A DNA stretch of 64,000 nt, from positions 15,406,154-15,470,153 of the forward strand of contig NC_049980.1 in NCBI RefSeq assembly GCF_000003815.2. Reading direction: 5' to 3'. Position 1 is the stretch's first letter; each line of letters opens with the position of its first letter. The notes beneath the pieces were generated by a model. It saw only the letters and a program-made list of their open reading frames with translations. It was not told the origin of the DNA and did no database searches. Below, in pieces: positions 1 to 12,400 of this stretch. The stretch comes from Branchiostoma floridae. Its lineage: Eukaryota > Chordata > Leptocardii > Amphioxiformes > Branchiostomatidae. The translations under genes were made by a program, and so were the position numbers.

Positions 1-2272
1 GAGATCTCATTGAAACGCCTGGCAAAATTCTAACACAGGAGTGAGTGTGTAGTCTACAACGGACGTCCCCATAATGATAAATGTTACTAAGTTCGTACGT
101 GCCGTTTCTGCCTTTCAATGAAATTTACAGCTTTGTGATGTTCATTACCCTACCGTGACGGCCTGTGCGCACGAAATGGTTCCTTGGTTCTCGAAGCCAA
201 TTAGCCTATTGACCAACAAAAAGGGTGGGTGAAGGATGAGGAAACAAAACTTGACTGGTGTAATCTGGTATTTGCTCACTTCTCGGCGTGAGTATTGAGA
301 GGTAAGATGAACAATTGCCCTTTGATTCTTTCAACGGTACTTAATCACCCATGATGCACGGCAACGCCCAGTCCTGAACACCCGGTCCGGACGTCCTCAC
401 TTGCACCTCGCCAGCCCCCATCTCTAGCACGTTAGGACAGGTAAGGCATCATTCTATGTCCTAAACATGGTCAATGTTAAACTGTGCAGTACATCCTTTT
501 AATCATGTATTGCATTTTCGTTTCGACATCAATGGCGAATTAAAAAAAAAATTCCACCAGTTGCCGTTGTTTCAAAAAAGAATGCGTCTCATGCTTTTTG
601 GTTGATCGGCTCATGATGGGTTGCCAAGGACTGTTGGTCGATCGAGTTGACTTGATTTCTTACTAATGTCATTTGGTATTGAGCGTTCGTTGTTAAATTT
701 TTCTTATCGGTTGGTTCAGTTTATAAGTTATGCGGTATATGTCTACGTGTTTGATTATTAGAGACTAAAATTCAAGCCCCGTGTGTATGGACGTCATTGG
801 CTTGCAGGCATGTTGTAGTCATGAAACAATTTAAAGAACATTGGTTTAAGTTTGGGCCTTGAATTTGCTGTACTTAAGACTCAATCGTGGGTTTCAGTAT
901 CTTTTGAAATAAAAAAGATCTTTTTTATGTCAAGAGCTGAAAATACCAAAATCCACGATTAGCCGCATTTGATTGTTTCAGGATACATGTACAACATATT
1001 CTATCATATTTACTCAATTTCAAGATTTATTCTGCATTCCTATTTTGTAGTTTGTAGCTGACTGTGTGAGGATTGTACTTGTTGTAACGTCGATCAGTTA
1101 AGTTTTGTACCAAACGATAATGTCTAAAGCCTTCTCACTTAAGAAAATTAGTATATTCTATAAGTGACGTTTCTAGGTGCCAGCCCTTTCTCTTCTAGGC
1201 ACGTCACGTGCGTTTCTTCAAGACCTGGCAACGGCCGGCCTGGTAACGGCTATTGTAAGACTGTTTGTCAACCTGCTTGACGCAGTTTTTCCGTGTAGCT
1301 GTCATAGACTTTAGAGTGATTGAATACAAAATTCCCCTAATTACGTCCACCATTCAACGTTAGCTTAACACGCCATGAAGGTACGGATTATGCACCTGTT
1401 GACTCAGCATAATGTCCCGTCAAGAGTCAGGCGGCTTGAGTGAGTGGAACAAACTAGGGGGAGATGCAACTTTTAAAAGCGCCTCCTTTTGGGGGTCATT
1501 TTGACAATATGTCATTGAAAACTATTGATTACATTTAGGTTAACACCCAACTCGACAAACGTCCCCCGCCCTTAGTGAACTTATCTGCAGCACTCAAGCA
1601 TCGTAAAATACATGCGTCACCGACAATGGATCATTTAGAACAATATGCTTCTCTCATTGTCCAAATAATAGAAATCATTAATCAAATGTTCATTCCCACC
1701 CTCTCAGGCGTTCCTCAGTTATTTCAACCAGACTTTTGACTAATAATGGTCCGCAAGAGTCAAGTTGATTACTGGTTTAGTTTGTCTACTTTAAACAGTA
1801 CTAATACATTTTTCGTGACAAGATTACAACAAAGCATATGTCATACAAGCTGCATAGACACGTTTAGGGCGTCTGGTATCGATGGCACTTTCGGACAATA
1901 CCTGGCAGTACGTGTACGTACATTGCAGCAGTTTAAAGCATGTATTTGTCCCTGCTAACCTTGTCATATATTTCAGTTCATCCATTCCACTAGGGCGGCG
2001 ATATCGCTGTGACCGAGCGATTTAACGAAATAAGCGCTCAACGTATTTCATTCTAGCTTGTCATTGATAAAAATCGAATCTTTTTTACGCTTTTATGTTT
2101 CGTTGTCTTTGTCATACTTTCACAGTTTGTATGATATTCCAATTTTTCATACGCAGTCTAACGCACAAATGGCCTAGATGGTATAGTGAGTACACCGAGG
2201 GCATTCAAAGGTGCAAAAACTGGCCATGTCGACATTCTGTTGAAGTAAACCACGTCTACTCGTCCCTCTTAG
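1..2272. other. 5' flank of gene A; possible untranslated leader exon ending at 440
   Basis: No convincing coding exon is present. The GC-rich stretch around 360-440 ends in gacag followed by gtaagg, a strong splice donor. The gene A start codon lies in an exon that begins just after a pyrimidine-rich tctactcgtccctcttag acceptor (AG at 2271-2272), so at least one untranslated exon is expected upstream. The two fit as leader exon and intron, but no transcript evidence is available and no TATA box was seen. The 195-codon open frame over 2095-2682 runs through this acceptor and exon 1 in the wrong frame, so it is a shadow. Confidence 0.35.
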
Positions 2273-2284
2273 GAGGACTTCATC

Positions 2285-5200
2285 ATGTTGGGGCCCAGCA
2301 CCGTGGTCTTCTTCACTCTTCTCGCTGCTGCGTCCGTGGAAGCATCTCACTTCAGGGGAGGGACCATCTCTTGTACACCCGACATGGACAACATGGACTT
2401 GGTAAGAGTAGTTTACAAATGAGTAGCGGCGCCTTGGTAGGCCGTTGCCGGAACCTTAACTTAATTATTCTTACTGTTCTAACAGTTATATGTCCGGGCA
2501 AATGCATAACCTCTTTAGTTAACTTTATTCCACAATCCACTCGTATCTTTGCCAAGTGTTTCAGGCATGCAGCTGAAATGTCTTTAAGTGCTATGACCTC
2601 GTTTATGTTTCGGTACACGGTGCCATTTGTGGCACATGGGGTCTATTCCGGTTTTGCTAATTCGTGTTCTAGTGAAAGATAGCCCTTGGGGAAGAAAGTA
2701 ATTAGTGTAAGCTGCTGTTTCGTGGCTGCAGGGACCAATTTTGTTTGAGACGTTGAGAGTGAAGAACTCAAGAATGGTTTGACAGATGATATTTTGCATA
2801 ATCGATAAAACAAATTCATAAATTCAATGCATTCCACCTTTCTAACTGATGAGAAGAGATATGTCTATTCATATGAATTAAGACTTCATTTGCATGATTA
2901 ATGACAAAATACTATAATTTGATAGTGGTATTAAAATGAAGGGAATTTCATACTTCAGAGTATAAGGAAGTAAGATTAATAACGGTGAATATCATGAGAC
3001 ATAAATAATGCAAATATGAAATAAGGGTATCGAAGGTATAAGGTCCTGAGATCTAAGTTGTGTTTTTTTTATCCTTTGATAGGTTCTGTTTGAACAACCA
3101 AAGATATATTTATAAACAACTTGGTGCAGGGTGAGTGTAAGTTTATTTGTATATTTTATGATTTCGAAAACCCCAATTTGTACTTAGGTCCACTGTAACT
3201 ATCGTATGGGCTGGAGGCTGTCGAGTAACGCTGGCGAGTGCGACCAGTTTGCGATAGACAACAACGTCCTGATGGGCGGAGAGGGGACCTGGGACACGCC
3301 CATTGGGAGGGTCCCTGCAAGCTTCTACTGCACGGACTTCAGCGAGCAGGAGGACTGGCAACAGGGCGTCAACTCCTTAACTGTCAACCTGCGCGATGCC
3401 AATGTAACCACGACTAATGGCACTACAGACACCTACACCATCAGGTGATCATAACTTTATTTACACTGGTAACACAAAGCCAATATAGTTTCCCTCAGAA
3501 TATCCGGAACGTGCACAACTCGCGGAAGAATGAACGTACAGGAGATTACTCATTATATCAAAAGCATCACACTGTACAAATTAGTTGAGAATCAAAATTA
3601 GTACAACTACTTTTCATGGCTTGCGTTCAAATGTATATCTAAATACCACTGCCATTGCCGGATCAAGAGAGCCAGAAATGTTTATTACATTATAAAGTGT
3701 AGTTGTTGCAGTGTAAACTCGTTTATAATAATACCTATTTCGCAATAGCTTTGACGGCTGCTGCTGGATCACTGTCATCCGCCCGGGGAACGGAACCCAC
3801 GATCCCGACTGGCAAGTCACCACCCAGTTTGACATGAGCAGGAGAGCTGACACCGGCAGGCCCAACTCCTCTCCCATCACCGCCAGCTCGGCGATATACA
3901 GGTAATTTTTAGTTGCCGAATTGAATTTAAAGATCACTTGAAAATCCAGCTAGCCCTTCATATTGGGTGGGGTTCTGGAACGTTGACCCGCGGGCTTTGA
4001 GCGCGATATGATCGAGAGAACATGTATCACTGCGGGAAATGCTATGTGGAGCTCGGACACCTTTTTTTTTTTTTTTTACCACAGATCGATCTCATAAATT
4101 TAAACATTTACAGTTACAACACTATTGAGAACCACAAGGCGGGATAAGAGACTCTGAAGTTTGTAGAACCATTTGTTGGACTGTTCCGCGCTAGAAGGGG
4201 AAATAATATTATGTTTGAAGTTCGCAGTTGAAAGAATTCTATAGTACAGTAGAAAGACAAGGCACATATTCGTTGTGTTATTTCACGGTAAGAGGTCAAC
4301 GCAAGATAAAACCACTGCGAGCATTATACAATTTACAGCATTCTGTACTAGTATGTCAAATGTGCCGTTGTGAAGCCAGTCTTTTTGTCCTTCTTATTCA
4401 AAACTTCTGACTGTCAATCTCATTGAATTCCTTTCATCTGGCCATACAGGGTCCAGAGCAGCTGTGATGATGTCATCAGGATTCCGACCGAAGATTCTGA
4501 CGGTGACACTGTGAAGTGCTACTACTCCTCGGTGTTTGCTGAATGCGGAGAAGCCTGCGATCCGCTGCCCTTCTCACAACTCAACGAGGTAAGATACGTT
4601 GAAGAGTTAGACACTGGTGGCTGGGATATGCCCACGGGTTGCTTCACAGTTCGACAACATTCTCTTGATGAATGTCGGCATCACAATAACGTTAGTTTAG
4701 TCAAACACCCTTATTCCAAACATGTGCGCGAAGGTATGGACAATGACTTAGGAATGTGGAAGCTTCTTAGGCCTATATTAGATATAACTTTCCACATTGC
4801 TTGTTGGTCGTGGTTGCATTGCACAGGTTGACTTTCCATATTTCATTGCTCTGATCCTTATGATAAAGTAAATGCATTTTGGTTATCCTGGTGTGGCGGA
4901 AACAACATCACACTTCATGCAGAACAATGCAGATTATTCTGAAAGCTTTTTGTCGGGGTATTTTATGTTTATAGTGACGATCAAACTTCTGTAATAACCC
5001 TTGTCTCAACACTACTCCAGGACACATGTGAGATCACATACAACACAACACACGGTGAACTCACCCCGGGATGGTACGCCATAGCTCTAACCATAGAGGA
5101 CTACCCTCCAGGAGCGGCCGGAACGGCAGGGTCTGGGCTCAGCCGGGTTCCTGTGCAGTTTCTGGTCAACGGTATGCGTGTACGCTTTTATGAATTAATA

Positions 5201-6483
5201 AAATTCATAACATTATATACTCGTTCCTAGATGTTCAGATCTTACCTTCTTTGGAAGGTGACTACTGGCAATGGACAGATGGACAATAGTGTGTTGGTGT
5301 AAAATGTTTGAAAATGGTGTGTAACTCATTCATAGAAACTGCTATTACACATTTGTATTTTAATTTCGATTCACTTTCCCTGTTCATCTAGCCTACACGT
5401 CCAACACCCCGTGTAGCCTGAAGCCCCAGCTGGTGGGGCGGACGCCTGAGGCCGGAGACAGGGTGGTCATACCGGCTGGAGGTGTGTACCACGCCGTGCT
5501 GGAGGCCGAGGCAGCCAGTCCAGGAGCCAGGTAGGCAATCAGCATGCTTCAGCACCTCCGTCACGGGGGTAGTGTAACCAATCGGTGTGTTTGTTTGTCC
5601 GAGGTATAAGTCCGAGGTGATGTTAACATTACATAGAGACATCCAAATAAGGTTGAAGCGGCGTAATAGGATACTTGAGGAATTGGACTTGGCTTGTATC
5701 GGGTTCAATAGTATTGTATATAGTTGAAAGTCAAAATTACTCAATGCTACACCCACACAGTAATGTCAGGTCGCTGAGGATATGCACTTAGAACTGGTCA
5801 CAACGATGTTCTGGCAACTGTGTCAGGTGTTGCAATTTTCATATAGCGTTTTAGGGGCACTTGCACATGCAATATAATGAACTTGTCAATGTACCAATAA
5901 TATGATGTGATGTATAAGATGCAGCAGTTCATACAAGATGTCACTGACTCGTACGCGTTCTTACAGCATCGTGGAGATCTCGACAGTTTCTCCACATGGG
6001 ATGATCAAGTCCGACCTCGTGACCGATCCCGACATGCCTCACCGTGCCTCCGTCAACATCACGTGGTCACCGACCCTGGCGCAACTTGGGCAGCACATCT
6101 TCTGCTTCAGAGCTCAGGACAGTAATATGTAAGATTATACATGTTCCCATTCAAGATTTTTATACCATTTCCCATAATACTTAATTGAATAATTTTCATG
6201 GATGCTTTAGATTCTTGTTATCTAAGGGGCTGCTCGGTTCGCGTCGTGATTTGTAATATAAGTGAAGATAATCAATAATCTGATAGCAACAAAAAAAAGA
6301 AATAGCAACATGACAGGAAGTATTTTGATAATCATGAGAAAACAACTTAAAATCTTAAACCTTTTATGTACTGTCGTCAGATTTGGATCAATTGCTTATA
6401 GTCAAGATTGAAAGTTGCCTTCCTTTCTCTTTAATTCAAAAGGGAGAACTCTGACCAGCGGTGCATGACGCTTGTGTACATAG
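2285..6483 (+). other. Gene A exons 1-8: signal peptide and N-terminal SHFRGG module
   Basis: Exon 1 starts with ATG at 2285, and its translation [20 protein letters not shown] is a good signal peptide, followed by SHFRGG. Exons 2-8 encode a cysteine-containing region with short motifs SFDGCCWI (exon 3), [20 protein letters not shown] (exon 4), [16 protein letters not shown] (exon 5) and [18 protein letters not shown] (exon 7). The alternation suggests stacked beta-sandwich domains ending in an Ig-like fold. From memory, fish and invertebrate secreted proteins of unknown function carry a similar SHF-G plus DPDGD-V-CR module; this was not tested. Phases run 0, 2, 2, 0, 1, 2, 2, 1 after successive exons, exactly as in gene B. 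Exon 2 is nine codons longer than its gene B partner. Exon 1 reads SCTP where gene B reads SWKP. Confidence 0.8.
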
Positions 6484-9400
6484 GTAAGAGAAATCCATTT
6501 TTTTTAAATAATTTACTTGATCATAAGAAACATATCATACTCAACATAATGCACTGGCCCCTGGGCATCAGATGACAAATATCGCCTCGTAGTGTGCACC
6601 AAAAAATATATATCAGCACCCAACTCAATCTAGCATGATCCATGAGATGATGATATGATGATTTCTTGCACCCCAAGTAACTGGTATTGAATTCATATCC
6701 AATTCTTCAATTGTGGGTACTCAGAAACTTTCTTATCCTTAAGAATAAAAAAACGGTATAGTGTGAACTTGAACGCATTTCTGAGTAACTTACTTATTAC
6801 ATTGATGAAGGTTAGGCATCCAGGTAATAAGATACGCCAAAAAAGTAGTTACTTAAGCAACTGTTCCAAAGTCATATCCAGTTGCTTGAGTAACTACTTT
6901 TGGCCTAGCTTATTGTGTCAAGTTGATATTTTGTATTTCTTCCAAGGTTGGCCCCTGAACAATAAATACCAGCTTGGTAGGCAACCTTGGCTGTATGTCC
7001 ATTTCAGCCAAACCAATAAACACCAAATATATCATATTCGCTGTTTGTAGGGACCCATGATGTGGACGAGTGTATGGATAACAACGGCAACTGTTCACAT
7101 GCCTGCGTCAACACGGCTGGCTCATACCATTGTGCCTGTCCAGGGGGGATGGTGTTGAGTCAGGAGGACAACAAAGAATGTGAAGGTACCATTGCCCAAT
7201 GTATTCCTGTGTACACAGGTTTATCAGACTATTGTTGATGAAGGTTGGACATCCAGGTAAACAATGTTACTTTAGGACTTTCAGAATGACATCCATCAAT
7301 CTTCTTCAGTTATTCATATTAGAAGTTTGCAAAAAGTGTGGCAATAAAAACTATTGCCATGGCGACGGTTTAATAAGTATTTTGATTATAAATGATTGTT
7401 GTTGTAGGTTTGTTTGTTTTATTTGGATCTCCATTAGTGATACATGTAGTATCACTATTCTTCCTGGAGTCCTACAATTCATAAACATTAAATACAAAAC
7501 ATAAGCAACAAATCTTGTACAGGTATGACTGATAATCGTCGTATGTAAATGAATATGTTAAACTTGTTAAGATTGTTTCTAATTTTCGTTTGTATCCCTT
7601 CCAAGACATTGACGAATGTGCACGGAACCCAGAGCTGTGCCACGACAACGCGGAATGCATCAACACCTATGGGTCGTACATCTGCGAGTGTGACGTGGGA
7701 TATGTTGGGGATGGAACTGTGTGTAGAAGTAAGTTAGCACAGTATTGTAAGTTGTGCGAGAAATTAGTAATTCTGCATCCTCATTTACGTGTATCACGGT
7801 GTAGGTCTGCAGCGTTTTCATCGTGTATGTGCGTGCTTTTGTGTTGTGTGATACCCGTGTGAAGTATATAACGTTAAGTTACTTATTAAAAATTTTTCTT
7901 CTGCAACAGTTGGCATTTTTAAGGACGACGAGCAGACAACCGTATACTGTTAAACCTTGCGATACTTTTACGGTTTAAGATACATTTGCACTGAGATGTC
8001 ATATATCTCGTGTGTTTGAAGCGTATGGGGTGTTTTACAACATGAGTAAAGTGGACATGTGTACATGTTCTTCAGTCGACGTGGACGAATGTGCCAATGG
8101 GACTCATGGATGCCACGAGCATGCGCACTGCATAGACCTGCCGGGATCACATGAACTGCATCTGTGACGAGGGGTTTGTGGGGGATGGTGAAGTTTGCAC
8201 AGGTTAGAGTACATCCTATCAAAGCCGTTTTATAACAGTTTCTTCTTCATGTACCTTCTTCATAAGAAACACTCCACGTTCCATGCAGATTCTTTATCTC
8301 ATCCATTCATAATTGTTTCCTTCTCAATTGTTTTGTTTCCCCACTTAAACAATTTGGAGCTATTGTCTTGAATTAACACGAACATAAGGTCCATACTTTT
8401 GTCTTTAATAAATATGACTGTTTTCCCTGGTCTATGGTTACAGCCTGAATAACATTTATTTATTGATATAGATAATAATCTAACAACGTATCGGCTTTAA
8501 GCGATCCTTGCATCTTCTAAACTTCATGTGTGTTATCTTCTTCCTTGAACTGCAGATGTTAACGAGTGTGCTGAAGGTGGCCACATGTGTCCCACAAACG
8601 GAACCTGCATCAACACTGCAGGCTCCTACACCTGTAAGTGTGACCCCGGGCACGCCTGGGACGGCAACGCCTGCTCAGGTGAGAACGTCTATGAGTCAGA
8701 CTGCCACCCGAACCGTAATGTTTTCAGGCCTCGTGAAGGGATAATTTTACACAAGAGTTTCGAGCACGAACAAGCAAACTTGCTAGATTAGAATATGTAA
8801 AACAACAGTGTTGATGTGGCAGATCTATTACGTGAGATTGTAAAAGACTACTTGCCGCAGTATTTGGATTTCTATATCTTTGAAATTTTATGACTAGTCA
8901 TTTGTGTTCGTTAATGGTATAGAAATGGCGTTTCCCCTTCAATAATCTATATGTACTTGTAATTTGTATGAGTAATCATTGCTCAATAGAATTCAAACTG
9001 TCACAGATAACAAATGACACACTATGCAGAAAAAAAGATATTCTATAGCAGCCCAAGTAATGTATGTTGTAGTTTTCACATTTGTACCACACATCCAAAC
9101 ATCCTGGCATGTATGATGGATGTTATATGACTTTTTACACACACCTTGTAGACTTCGACGAGTGCTCTGTTGACAACGGGAAATGTGAAGACATCTGCAT
9201 CAACACGGTAGGAGGTCATCAGTGCGCATGCTCCAACAGCCTTCTTGTACTCGCCGAGGATGGGAGAGGATGTACACGTAAGCAACAATAATGATATGTG
9301 GGTCACCAGTGTTTAATGGCAGTAATGATGATAATAGATTTCATCAGTCTTTCATTCCTTTTTTACCATTGTTTCTTTTTCTTGTATGATTTACATCAAT

Positions 9401-12400
9401 TGCTCCAGGAAAAAATTCTAAACTAAACCTTAAGCCCCAGTCACACCCAAGGGAAATTATTCCGCTGATGAGTCTGTGAGCTTTCGGCAGTAAAACGCCC
9501 GGTGTTCATCCGCCCGTTCAAGATTTTTAGGAATCGGTTGACGTTCGCGGGTCAATAAGCCCCGATCAATGTGAAAGAGGAAATTTTCAGGCGAAAGGTA
9601 TGCTGGACTCTTGGGCGATTTTGAGACTCAGTGACTTTCTGGCGATCAAGAAACTGTACACCTGAAGCTTATCGGCTGTGTCACACATGAAACACTTAAC
9701 ATGCAGCAAATACAATGACGGAATCATAAACAAACGCCATACAATAATGAAAACAACCACTGCGTTCCAGTCGTTGGAGCGGCCACAACCTGCACCAATG
9801 AGAACATGGAGCTGGCCCTGCCGGAGGAAGAACTCGCGCTTGTCGACACAAACGACCTTCACTGGGCTCCTGACTCGACCTGCAGGGCCAGGTTCAACGG
9901 TACCCATCACCTGCTACGGACTGGTCTGTACCAGTGCGGCACAACGGTGAGCTGGATAAACTGTGATAGTACTAGTGTTTGTTTATTGTTCATTGGCAAT
10001 TGTTTGGATGTACATACATACCAGTAAAATTCTACGATATCAAATTCAAGACAAATGCAAAGGAGCACAATCGTTTTTTTTTTCTTGGGCCCTTCCTCAC
10101 TCGCTATTATAATTTATAGTCAATAGCGTCAATGTCGAAATAGTCATTTGGAAATCAACTAAATAAAACATGAGACAAAATGCAGCAACATTGCTTTCAA
10201 AAAAATAATTGAAGGATACGCTTGAAAACGGAAGTCATCGGACTATCCGACTAATGAAATACAAACTTTAAGATGAAACGGAGACCCCTTTTTAGACGTT
10301 AAAGACAACTAAATACAAAATCAAAAGTGATGAGTTATTACAATCATCAGTACAAACGCTGGTGGGGTCTTATGATGTATCTATGAACGTGCCCCAAATT
10401 CCCTTAATCAGACTAAGGATGGCAAAAATCAGTGGTCATTTAGAAAGGAGGACCTTTGTACTGTTTTTGTACGGCATACTGTGCACAATATTTCAATACA
10501 AATTGCATATGAACAACTATGTGAAACTGACCTTTGACCTGCATTGTTATCAGGTAACCTTTGACTCGACTTACGTCATCTTCACCAACTTGATCAGCCT
10601 CATCAACATCCACAATGCAACAGGCATTATCACTCGAGACGATGACATCATCATTTACTCCAAGTACGTATCAGGGGCAACACGTGTCAGTGTCTCTTTT
10701 CACTAGACGACTGGGCTGAAAACACTGTCTATTGCCTAAAACACGTGCCCCATATTTGGAAATAATCAGTTCAGCACCAAGGAGAGGTACTGACAATAAA
10801 CCTGGCATGAAGAGGCTCCTTGTGTAGGAAGATTTTTAGTTTGCTCATTTGTTTGAACGTTTTACTTAATCAAAACTGACTGCCGCTATCCTAAATCACA
10901 GCTTCTGCACAACTTTAATTTCACATTCATATTCGGTGTCCAAATACTCTAAAACGCTCCTACATCTACATCTACATCTACATAGTACTGGGCAATGCCC
11001 CTCGCGGGACTTTGTGCCCAGGATGCCCTAGCAAGCCGGTGGTGGTCAGACAAAATAGGGAAGTGAAAAACGAAAACTAGCTTGTTTTCATATTTTAATA
11101 AAACTTGGCTGAAAACACTGCTTAATGCCTAAAACACGCACCCCGTAGTTACCGATCATCAGTTCAGCACCAAGGAGAGGTCCTGTCAAGCGATGCACAA
11201 GCCTTTAAATATCGCAGTGATCTTCATAACGGACGTATGAAACAGTTCTTAGGTGAAAGAAAATGTGAGCGTGAAGAGGACACATGACCACAGAAGCACC
11301 TGTGGCATTGTCACAAGCATTAAGAATCCTGTCTATAGTCGCTTGTTGTCCACATAGACCAGATTTCTTGCCCTCTCTGTAGTGGTCCTTTTAGGTAGTT
11401 TTGACTGTTAATATTATCTAACGCAATATAAATTTTCAGGTGCAAGTATGAGCGTGAAGAGGACGTGACTGCACAGTTCATGCCCATCCCTGGTGGACTA
11501 GAGTTCACTGAGGTTGGTTTCGGCACCCTGTCCATCCGTCTGGACATGTTCCACTCACAACATTATCTCCAACCGTACACAGTGCCTGAATACCCTGTAC
11601 ACAAGAGCCTCAGAGACAACCTGTACTTCCAGCTCCATGTCGACGGTCACAACCAGCGTCTGTCCATACTCGCTCTGAACTGCAAGGCTACCATGTCACC
11701 GAACAAGGACGATGCACTGCAGTACGCACTGATTGATAATGGGTAGGTTGATATTGTAGCAATCCATTGTCATACTGGTTTTCTACTCAACATGCTTCTG
11801 CATTTCCTTTATTATTTTCCTTTATCATATGTAGTTAAGATGAATGCTTGCTTGTTTGTTTGTTTGTTAGAAATAGGGAGTATCATTATCCGCGTGGTCA
11901 TCATCTGCTTAGTACTAGTTAAAGCTCAAATCGGCCTGTAGGCCGCTTTTCATTGAGGTCTTGAGGGAAGAGGCAAGGGTCAGACAACGTATATAACGGA
12001 GATGCAGTGATGAAACGAGATGTGCCATATAATAGGTCAAATTCTTCTGTGCATGACCGTTCCTTAGCCTGAATAAATTACATTCCTAGCGCCCACCCGA
12101 TAGCGCGCGGGACTCACCAGCCCCCTTGGGACCACGTTTTTAGCCCCTGCCAGTGAGAGATGATGTAACCAAGGAGATTTAACCTCCGTGATGTAACACA
12201 GGTTAGACCACTCCGTAATAGTTCTCATGATCCCTTTTCTCTCCAAAAGATGCGCTGTAGATGACACCCTGCAGTTCTACAACAGTTACAACCTGGCAAC
12301 TCAGCAGTTCGGGTTCGAGGCTTTCCGCTTCATCCGGGAACTCAGGACTGTGTACATTCACTGTGAGGTGGAGGTGTGCGACGCCGCTGACCCGGGGTCA

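Noticed and set aside
2095..2682. 195-codon plus-strand frame
   Set aside because: It runs across the gene A exon 1 in a different frame from the signal peptide, and ignores the good splice donor at 2402.
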